NCBI GenBank assembly: GCA_001430745.1
Contig: KQ482003.1
Location: forward strand, 303,894 to 332,793
Direction of reading: 5' to 3'
Length of the DNA: 28,900 nt
Source of the DNA: Auxenochlorella pyrenoidosa
Taxonomy: Eukaryota; Chlorophyta; Trebouxiophyceae; Chlorellales; Chlorellaceae
A program made the position numbers and the translations under genes. The notes under the pieces were generated by a model. It saw nothing but the letters and a program-made list of their open reading frames with translations. It did not search any database and was not told the origin of the DNA. This document shows positions 21,975 through 28,900 of the stretch, piece by piece (position 1 is the first letter of the stretch; each line of letters starts with the position of its first letter).

Positions 21975-24900
21975 CTACGCCTGGCGAGCCAGCACGAGAC
22001 GCCACGGCTCGGCTGCCAGCGTCACCCGCCAGCCCGCCCGCTGCACCGCCGGCAGGTGCAGGAGGTCGCGCAGGCTGTACTGTGCCGCCGCGGTGCCGCC
22101 GCTGGTGCAGGCCACAAAGCACAGCGCGGCGTGGTCAAAGCGCCGCATCCCGGGGCCGCACAGCACCTCGAGGCGCCGCAGGCCGGCGGCCGATGCGGCG
22201 CCTAGCGCGCCGGAGAAGAGGTCTGCGAGGCTGCTGCCTGGGAAGGCCAGGTGCAGCTGGGGCGCTGCCGGGCCGGCGCTGGCCTGGCTGGCTGTGGTGG
22301 CCGAGCCGGAAGCACAGGCATCGGGCGGGCCGGTGCCGGCCGGCCTGAGGTCGATGACTACAAGTGTGGCCTGCCCCACCCAGCAGCTGCCCAGATGCAC
22401 CACAGCTGGGCTGGCCCCCGCAGCATCCGTACCAGCCGCTTGCGCTGCTGGCAGCCGCAGGAAGAGGCGGTCGGCCCCGCCGCCCAGTTGCAGTGAGGCA
22501 TTGCCGATGGCGATGCCGCTGCCCGGGCCGCGGCCGGGCGCCCAGTCCACCTGCAGCGGGCGGCTGCAGGCTGGCAGGCGCAGCCCGGAAAAGCCCCCCG
22601 CGGTGAGGCTGCCGCTGAAGCGTGCCAGCAGGCCTGCATCGTCCAGCACTGCCGCCAGGCTGCCGGTGAGCTCCAGGCGTCGCAGGCTGGGCGGCAGTCG
22701 GGCCACGGGTGGCACCCCCGCCTCGCCGCACTCCCAGCAGCCGCTCACGCTCTCCAGCTCGGCAAAGGCAGAGAGGTCGGTTGCGGGGCCCAGGCGGCAG
22801 TTGGCCAGGCGGCGCAGGCGGGCGGCGGCGACTGCGCTGGCCTGCAGCACCCGCAGCAGGGCCGCCTGGTGGGTGGCGCTGCAGCCGGGGCTGAAATGCA
22901 GCTCTGCATCGAGCGGGACAGGAGGAGAGGACGGCGTGGGCAGGCTGGGAGCGCAGGGCGGGGGGCTGTGCAGGCGGTGAGCCAGTTGTTGCGGATCAGG
23001 CATGAGGACGAGGGTGCATGCGGGGCAGTGCGGCAGGCCGCGCACCGGTGGGCGCCGCCGCCAGCGCCAGGTCGGACACATCGGCTGCCGCCAGCTCGGG
23101 CAGCGGCGGGAGGCAGAACACGCCGCACTGCGGGGGGCCACCCACGCTGCGCTTGCACAGCGTGACCCCACTGGGCGCCTCGTGCAGCACCGCCGGGCTG
23201 TCGGACGAGGCGCAGTCGACCGGGGCCGCCTCGAGGGCCCGCCAGTGCGGCAGCGACGCAGCCAGCAGCGCCCCAAAGCCGCCGCCTTGCACGTAGCGCA
23301 GCTGGTGGGGGTGGGCTGGCCAGGTGCTGGCCGACTGGCTGCCCGTGGGCAGGGCAAAGGCCAGGCGGGAGGCCTGCAGGCAGAGCACCTGGGCGGGCAG
23401 CTGGAGGAACGCAGCGACCAGGGCCTCTGCTGCCTGCTGCACCAGGTGCCCAGCGCCGCAGGTGGGGGTGCCGCCACAGCTGCCGCTGGTGCCGCTGGTG
23501 CCGCTGCCGGTTCGCCCTGCGCTGCAAGCCGCCTCGTCCAGCTGCAGCAAGAGGTGGGAAGGGGCAGGCAGGGTGGCGTGCCTGTGGGCCTACTGCGCAC
23601 AACCTGAGTCAGGAGCAGCCAGCCACGCATGCGGCTCTTTCCCGAAGATGGAAGGACAGCACATGCGCTCACCAGGCCGAGCAACACAACGCTGCCGCAC
23701 TCCAGCTGCACCCGACCGCACTGGCGGAGCAGCGCGGCCGCTGGCGCAAAGATGCGGCCGTGAGGGCAGCTGACAGACAGCAGGTCCAGCTCCAGGTGGG
23801 GCGGCAGGCACACCCTGCAGGGGGGCGGGCAAGAGGGACGTGGCGTGCTGAGCCCGACATCCACCGCAGGGATTGCTGCAGGCAAGGGCACTGCATGGCA
23901 CTCCTGCCGGGCGACTGCCGCAGTCGCACCGCTCAAGAACCCCTCTCCTGCCTGCCTTGCAGCCCCTGCCCTGCGCCCGCCCCTCCCCGGCGCGCACCTG
24001 GCGCCGACCCCGGCCACATCCAGCTCCAGCCTGCGCAGCGAGGCCGGCAGCCAGGCCAGGTGCGCCGGCTCCAGCAGGTCGGTCTGCAGCACCAGCGTGT
24101 GCAGCCGCGACAGCCCGCCCAGCGGCGCCAGGTCGAGCCGTGTGGCGCAGCCGCTCAGCAGCAGACGGCGCAGCCTGGGGCATGCGGCGGGCAGCGCGGC
24201 GCACAGCTCCCGGCTGGCCAGCCAGCCGTGCACCGCCAGCTCCTCCAGGCAGCCGGCCTGCAGGTCCTCGAATCGCCAGGACTGCATCGCGGCGTGCATG
24301 GCGAGCGTGGTGTGCCGCCCGCTGGGCGCGCCGGCGGGCACCTCAAAGTGCAGCGCGCAGCAGGGCTGGCGCTCCAGCAGGCGAGCCACGGCGGCGGCCT
24401 CCGCCTCCAGCGAGGTCGCCAGCGCCGAACACTCGTCGGGCCGCACGCACCGGAAGCGCCCGCCGCTGCCAGCGGCTGCAGCGTACAGCTGGCGACGCTG
24501 CGGCGTCCATGCGCCCACGCCCACCCGCAGCGCCACCGGCTGCCGCTGCTGCTGTGGTCGCTGCCCATGGTGCTCGAGGTCCTCATGCTGCTCATGGTCC
24601 CCATGCTGCTCTGCGCCCAGCCTGGGCAGCAGGCTCTGCGCCGGCAGCAGAAGGTGCGGTTGCCGCAAGGTGGGCGCCGCTTCTGCCGACTCTGAGGCGA
24701 TGGCATGCGCGCAGCGGTGGCCCCCACTCTCAGGCGTGCAGAAGCCTGGGCTCCACTCGCCAGCGTACGGGCCATCCAGCACGCTGACTGGGCTCAGGCT
24801 GCGCTCCAGCTTGCCAGCCTGCTGCGTGGCGGGGGTGGAGGAGAATGCAACAGAGGTGTGAGGAAGCACTGCTGCAGGGTGCTGAACGGTTGCACAGTTG

Positions 24901-25058
24901 GTCTGGAGGTGGAGGGGATGTGGAGGCCTTCCAGCAACTGCATCAACGCTTGCAGGCAGCGCGCGCGCCCCCAACCTCAGAGCCGTGCTACCGCACCACT
25001 GCCGTGCAGCCGCCGCTGTGCGGGCACAAGGGCACAACAGTGACTTCTGGCCGCGCAT
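21975..25058 (-). CDS. Leucine-rich-repeat protein, function unknown
   Basis: Minus-strand exons 25058-23998, 23814-23673, 23541-23046 and 22903-21975 join in frame to 875 aa. One frame stays open across almost the whole stretch, but the three introns have good GT and AG sites and the second and third change the frame to one with LRR sequence. Irregular LRRs are at about 240-400 (CLEELAVHGWLASRELC, LRRLLLSGCATRLDL, LHTLVLQTDLLEP, LRRLELDVAGVG) and about 585-650 (LRRLANCRLGPATDL, LRRLELTGSLAAVLDD). A separate C-terminal region ends RDLLHLPAVQRAGWRV. The first 190 residues are low-complexity, with a His/Gln/Glu run at about 150-172, and may be partly non-coding. No F-box, signal peptide or membrane helix is seen. 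By analogy with other algal LRR proteins it may bind protein partners; nothing more can be said. Confidence 0.65.
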   Translation of the reverse strand: MRGQKSLLCPCARTAAAARQWCGSTALRLGARALPASVDAVAGRPPHPLHLQTNCATVQHPAAVLPHTSVAFSSTPATQQAGKLERSLSPVSVLDGPYAGEWSPGFCTPESGGHRCAHAIASESAEAAPTLRQPHLLLPAQSLLPRLGAEQHGDHEQHEDLEHHGQRPQQQRQPVALRVGVGAWTPQRRQLYAAAAGSGGRFRCVRPDECSALATSLEAEAAAVARLLERQPCCALHFEVPAGAPSGRHTTLAMHAAMQSWRFEDLQAGCLEELAVHGWLASRELCAALPAACPRLRRLLLSGCATRLDLAPLGGLSRLHTLVLQTDLLEPAHLAWLPASLRRLELDVAGVGARCAPGRGGRRAGAARQAGEGFLSGATAAVARQECHAVPLPAAIPAVDVGLSTPRPSCPPPCRVCLPPHLELDLLSVSCPHGRIFAPAAALLRQCGRVQLECGSVVLLGLVSACAVLPSSGKSRMRGWLLLTQVVRSRPTGTPPCLPLPTSCCSWTRRLAAQGEPAAAPAAPAAAVAAPPPAALGTWCSRQQRPWSLRSSSCPPRCSACRPPAWPLPCPRAASRPAPGQPTPTSCATCKAAALGRCWLRRCRTGGPSRRPRSTAPRPTARRCCTRRPVGSRCASAAWVAPRSAACSASRRCPSWRQPMCPTWRWRRRPPVRGLPHCPACTLVLMPDPQQLAHRLHSPPPCAPSLPTPSSPPVPLDAELHFSPGCSATHQAALLRVLQASAVAAARLRRLANCRLGPATDLSAFAELESVSGCWECGEAGVPPVARLPPSLRRLELTGSLAAVLDDAGLLARFSGSLTAGGFSGLRLPACSRPLQVDWAPGRGPGSGIAIGNASLQLGGGADRLFLRLPAAQAAGTDAAGASPAVVHLGSCWVGQATLVVIDLRPAGTGPPDACASGSATTASQASAGPAAPQLHLAFPGSSLADLFSGALGAASAAGLRRLEVLCGPGMRRFDHAALCFVACTSGGTAAAQYSLRDLLHLPAVQRAGWRVTLAAEPWRLVLARQA

Positions 25059-25408
25059 TCATCCAAGCGGCATGCATCGTGCACGCACCCGCATGCTGGA
25101 TGGTGTTGTAGGCGATGAGGGCTCCTCCGGCTTGCGCATTGTGCACTAGCCTCGGCCCAAAGGACGCGAGCCCCCTAGTGGCGGGTTGAAATGAAGAACT
25201 AGTGGTGGGCGCATGGGAATTGCCGAGAGCATCTGGCATCGGCACAAGGGGGTTCCAGCCACAATTTTCGCACACGACTGGGCTCAGCGTGCCCAGCACA
25301 GACCAAAAGCCTGTCAATATGGGGCCAGTTCCGCCCTCCATCTCGATGGAACAAGCTTGTTGGATCACTCTGAGCTTGTGCATGCTCACGACAGCCGCTG
25401 CAGCGACG
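25059..25408. other. Divergent promoter region, LRR gene and SGNH esterase gene
   Basis: The 350 bp lie between head-to-head start codons. Several out-of-frame ATGs occur upstream of the esterase ATG, so its leader is probably short and starts near 25380. No TATA box or repeat is seen. Confidence 0.4.
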
Positions 25409-27615
25409 ATGCGACCCACGGTGAGCGCTGGAGCCAACAGGAGCAGCTCGGATAGCTGAAATGGGCAGTGTGTGCATCAAGGATGACATCGGCGCGGTGG
25501 CCGGATTGCCTGCAGCAGCTGTCGCAGCTGCACTGCTGCCTTCCTGAGCGTTACCGCAGGCAACCAGCCTGGTCCGCCTTGGCCGTGCCCTTGCTTCTGA
25601 GCTGAACTCCAGCAGCACCCAAGTTTTTCCTTCAAGACCTGCTGCAGTTTGTGACATTTGGCGACTCGATCACGCAGCGTGGCTTTCAGCCCGGCTGGAC
25701 CTCTGCGCTTGCCGACGCCTACCAGCGGCGTGCCGATGTGATCAACCGAGGCTACTCAGGCTCGTGCTCAGGCAGATGCTTGAACAGAGCATGCATTGAC
25801 GATGTGCCAGGCACTGTTGGCAGCGAGGAAGGGTCTGGTGTTGACAAGGCTGATCTTCCAGGCTGGCGCCTTGTTGGTGCAGCTGAGTGGTCAACGGTGG
25901 TTCAGCTTTGTGCGTTCCATGCAGCACGCCTTGCATGCCCCCCCGCACCACTGATGCCTGCCACATGCAGGCTACAACTCTCGCTGGGCGCTGCAGCTGC
26001 TGCACAAGGTGTTCCCTGCGCCTGCGGGGCCAGGCAGCCCTCCGCCGCCGGCGCTGGCCACCGTGTGGTTTGGCGCCAACGATGCGGCGCTGCCGGACCG
26101 TGGCTCGTGAGCCCGGGGATGGGTACACTGAAGCTCTTGGGGGTGTCGGCAGCCTGAACCCCTGTCGTGGGGGACGGCCAGCCCCACCTGCCCTGCGCTT
26201 GCGCTCCGACGTCCCTTCCTCGCACAGCAGCCGTGCCCGCAGCGCTGCCTTGCTCGTGCACGTGCCCACCCAGGCACCCGTCGGCCACCTCATGCTGTGC
26301 GACCCCCCTGCCAGCCATGCAGCGCGCGGCAGCACGTGCCGCTGCCAGAGTACGCGTCAAACCTGCGGGCGATTGTGGGGCACCTGCGGGGGGTGGGGGT
26401 GCCCGCCATTGTGCTCATCACGCCGCCGCCCATCTCCGAGCCGGACCGAATCGTCCACGTGCAAAAGGTGCGTGTGTGGAGGGGGTGGGGGAGGGGGGTG
26501 ATGTGGTGGTGGTGGTGTGTGTGTGCGTGTGTGTGGTGTGGTGCGTGTGTGTGGGGGGCACTGCGGGTGCTGGCTGCATTCAAGGAGGATCAGGTGGGGG
26601 GGGGGGGGGGGGGGGGATGTGCGAGGGCGCCCGCCTTGCTTGGGCAACAGAACAGAGGGGCAAACCATAGTGGTGAGGTCAGTGTGTTGCAACCTCTGTA
26701 TCACGATGCGCGGCTCCCCAGGTGGGCGCACGGCACATGGCATGATGCACAGGGGGACGCTTCCCGCCTTGCCACAGGCGGCCCCCGACCTCTCCATCGC
26801 CACCCTTTGCGTGGCAGACGTACGGTGTGACGCTGGCGGTGCCGGAGCGCACCAACGAGGTGGCGGGGCAGTACGCCGCTGCGGCAGAGGCACTGGCTGC
26901 AGAGCTGGGCGTGCCCTGCCTCAATGTCTGGGCTGCCTTCCAGGTGGGCTTGCATGGATGTGCTGCGAGATGGTGCGCCTCTATCCACCGTCCCCAGGAA
27001 TCGTGGCTGTGTCGTGCAGACCCACGCGGCCCGCAGGCACCCGCGAGGCGCATGATGTCTGCCAGCCACCTCTGCTGTTGTGGTGCCGGCCCTGCGCAGG
27101 CCATCCCCGGCTGGGAGCGCAAGCTGCTGTGCGACGGGCTGCACCTCACGCCAGAGGGCCAGCAGGAGGTGTACCGCCTGCTGCGCGCGCTCATCGACGA
27201 GCGGTTCCCCGACCTGCGGTGGGTGGGTGGGTCGGTGGGTGGCGCGCGTGGCTGCGGTAGGCCAGGGCTGCTGACTGGAAGTTTAAGTGCTGGCTGCCGC
27301 AGGTGGGACCATGGGCTGCAGGCCAGCGCTGCTGGCCGGCAGGAGGTGGCCCACCCGCTGCCGCCGCTCCCGCTGGGTGAGCAGTTCGCAAGGCAGGCAG
27401 AGCAAGCCCGCGCTCAAATGTTCGGCATGTGTGAAGGCTGGTCCCTTTGTCCCTCGTGTCGTTTCCTGTGCAGTGTGGCCAAGCTGCCGATGGATGCGCC
27501 CGACCACTCCTGGATCGACCCCGACAGCGTGCCCGCCGCATTCTCAAAGCACTGGGCAGAGCAGCAGCAGCGGGCGCAGCAGCAGGACGGCACGGCAGCA
27601 AAGGAAGAGCTGTGA
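25409..27615 (+). CDS. SGNH/GDSL esterase, isoamyl-acetate-hydrolysing esterase type (IAH1-like)
   Basis: Exons 25409-25420, 25648-25759, 25971-26106, 26323-26467, 26818-26943, 27100-27218 and 27474-27615 join to 263 aa, close to IAH1 of plants and animals. The first exon is only 12 nt and encodes MRPT; it is chosen because it has a GTGAGC donor, is in phase and reproduces the plant start MRP...FGDSIT. Catalytic blocks are all visible: FGDSIT with nucleophile Ser11, RGYSGYNSRWAL, WFGANDA with Asn78, and CDGLHLT with Asp189 and His192. The family hydrolyses short acyl esters; the true substrate here is unknown. No targeting signal is seen, so it is probably cytosolic. The second intron needs a GC donor (CAG|GCTCGT) to keep YSG/YNSRW. 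The fourth intron carries a GT-rich and poly-G stretch. The Gln/Ala-rich tail after about residue 235 is disordered. Confidence 0.9.
25760..25970 (+). other. GC-AG intron in the esterase gene
   Basis: The donor is TCAG|GCTCGT and the acceptor is ATGCAG. The only nearby GT, 4 bp further on, is out of phase, and the conserved GYSGYN sequence is reconstituted exactly by the GC donor. Confidence 0.82.
26468..26616 (+). repeat. GT-rich and poly-G low-complexity tract in an intron
   Basis: The intron starts with G-rich sequence, runs through GTGGTGGTGG and GTGTGTGTGCGTGTGTG, and ends in a 21-base G homopolymer (26596-26616). All of it is intronic. The G-run could form quadruplex structures and is a likely place for sequencing error. 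Confidence 0.9.
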
Positions 27616-28005
27616 GGGAGCCTGTGCAGATGCATGCGCAAAACTGTACCAATTCTACCTGTGTTCACGCCTCATGCACACTTCATGCTAACCCCGAGGC
27701 CCGCTCCACTGCAAATGATTGCCAGCAGTAAGACTTCATCAGCAGGAAGCACACATGGCCCGATAGCTCATGGAATGGAAAAGCATCTCACGCGCATGAA
27801 TTTGGCAGGAAGTCTTGCGGTGCAGACTTCAATGCAATGAGTGAAAACTTGGCAAAAACTAAGATGGAGAGCAGTGCCTTGAAAATTAGGGCCGAGCCCA
27901 GCCACGTCGGCCAATCCTCGAGCCGAACCGAAAGCATTACAATCCTCACAGCGCGTGCATGGCTGCCCTGCTCCCGCCGTGGAGCATGCACTTGGGAGTG
28001 TCCCT
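27616..28005. other. Convergent intergenic region (390 bp)
   Basis: This lies between the esterase stop (+) and the glycerate kinase stop (-). A minus-strand TGTAA serves the kinase. No TGTAA is seen for the esterase. No gene is supported. Confidence 0.5.
27937..27941 (-). terminator. TGTAA polyadenylation signal of glycerate kinase
   Basis: TTACA on the plus strand reads TGTAA on the minus strand, about 65 bp after the kinase stop codon. Confidence 0.6.
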
Positions 28006-28881
28006 TCACATGATGGGTGGCGGCTGCGCTGCCAGCGGCTCGCGCCCCTCGTCGACCTCCACCACCAGCAGGTGGCCGGGGCGGGCGGTGGTGGGGCCGG
28101 CGGCATACAGGCCGGGCAGGTAGGCTCGGTAGGCTGGCATGAAGCGGTCCACAAAGGCAGCAACCTGCGTGACGGAGGGATGGTGGGGCAGAGGGCTGGG
28201 AGAGGGGTGGCTGAATAGGCCCTGGCTGCTGATGAGCTGACGCAGATGGGCGAGCAGCGGGGCCCCCGTGGGCGGCCGCCTGGTGGCTGAGGAACAAACT
28301 GCGCAGTGAAGTGTGATCAATGGAGCGGAAGCAGCAGGCACGTGATGTGCTTGCCAAGCAGGGCATGCACGCAGCCGGGGAGGAGCAGGTTGAGCATCGG
28401 GGCCGCCGGGCTGCCCGGCAGGCCTGGCGCACCTGCTCATCCGTCATGGCGGGCCGGCCAGAGGCACGCATCGCCTGCTCCGCCTGCATGGCGGGAAGGA
28501 GGGAGAGGAGTGGAGGAGCATGGGGGCACATTGGTGGGCAGGCACACTGTTTCCAGCTGGCCTGGAATAGCCGGGGTGCCCAAGCATTCGCCCATGGAGG
28601 CTGTGCAGATGAGAGAACACCAATCAGTGGAGTGCGCACTCCAGAATCCCCTTCCCTGGCCAGCCCAGAGCCGGGCGCGCGCCAGCTGCTTTTCAGGGCC
28701 CCCACCTGCAGGCGCCAGCGGTAGGCGTAGTCTGGCTGCGCCACCCGCACCACCAGCCAGGCGTCGACGTGCGAGTCCCAGGCCGCCCGGTAGCTGCGCA
28801 GGGCGGCGTTGACTGGCCGCAGGTTTGGGTCCACCGCCGCTGCTGCCTCATCCTCCACGGGCGCAAAGCCCAGCATCCAGC
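28006..28881 (-). CDS. GLYK: D-glycerate 3-kinase, C-terminal part
   Basis: The gene runs off the right edge. Minus-strand exons 28881-28706, 28483-28433 and 28164-28006 give the last 127 residues or so. They read GWMLGFAPVEDEA, VDPNLRPVNAALRSY, WDSHVDAWLVV, YAYRWRLQ, then AEQAMRASGRPAMTDEQ, then FVDRFMPAYRAYLPGLY and LLVVEVDEGREPL. This matches the C-terminal half of plant GLYK, including the WRLQAE.AMR and Y(L/M)PAYKAYLP blocks. The P-loop lies outside the window. GLYK phosphorylates D-glycerate to 3-phosphoglycerate with ATP in the chloroplast and closes the photorespiratory cycle. This supports a photosynthetic host. All visible introns are GT-AG, and the upstream intron ends in a CA-repeat at the window edge. 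Confidence 0.92.
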
Positions 28882-28900
28882 CTGCAGAGGTGTGTGTGTG

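Noticed and set aside
21931..22980. A 349-residue plus-strand ORF
   Set aside because: It is antisense to the last exon of the LRR gene, rich in Arg/Ser/Ala/Pro, has no domain, and is the usual GC-rich shadow.
21975..25058. A single uninterrupted 1027-residue reading frame on the minus strand
   Set aside because: The middle of this frame turns into Arg/Pro/Cys-rich nonsense (about 23540-23000), while LRR-like sequence continues in another frame between good splice sites. A four-exon model explains it better.

Overview
This is GC-rich nuclear DNA from a photosynthetic eukaryote, most likely a green alga of the Chlorella/Micractinium (trebouxiophyte) kind. Every gene is cut by short introns. 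There is no operon structure and no bacterial ribosome binding site. Three of the polyadenylation candidates are TGTAA, the usual green-algal signal. The gene set includes the chloroplast photorespiratory enzyme glycerate kinase and plant-type relatives of an At5g02240-like dehydrogenase and IAH1-like esterase. The genus is an inference; the lineage is fairly secure.

I rebuilt twelve genes by joining exons so that reading frame, splice sites and protein-family alignment agree. From left to right they are: the 3' end of a J-domain co-chaperone with a Jiv90 domain (+, 1-1020); a GNAT acetyltransferase (-, 1281-2626); a membrane-anchored PDI/thioredoxin-like protein with a degenerate active site (+, 3300-4290); an unrecognised membrane protein (+, 4861-6540); an F-box/LRR/ankyrin fusion (-, 7118-9830); a membrane-anchored polysaccharide (chitin-type) deacetylase (+, 10220-14018); the 26S proteasome ATPase RPT4 (+, 14440-17958); a small CGLC thioredoxin-like protein (-, 18539-19189); an atypical NAD(P)-binding SDR (+, 19330-21488); a second LRR protein (-, 21975-25058); an SGNH/GDSL esterase of the IAH1 type (+, 25409-27615); and the 3' end of D-glycerate 3-kinase (-, 28006-28881).

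The genes do not form one pathway. Two handle protein turnover or targeting (RPT4, F-box protein), three handle folding or redox (Jiv90 protein, two thioredoxin-fold proteins), one modifies the wall or surface (deacetylase), and three are metabolic enzymes. Gene starts are often paired head to head. The tightest pair is the CGLC thioredoxin-like gene and the SDR gene, whose start codons are 140 bp apart and flank two inverted repeats. RPT4 and the thioredoxin-like gene converge on candidate polyadenylation signals about 35 bp apart, one of them duplicated in a 53-bp tandem repeat.

The most unusual property is at the RNA level: about five of roughly sixty introns need a GC rather than GT donor to keep conserved proteins intact. 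I found no mobile element, CRISPR array, tRNA or rRNA, and no clear new multi-gene system.
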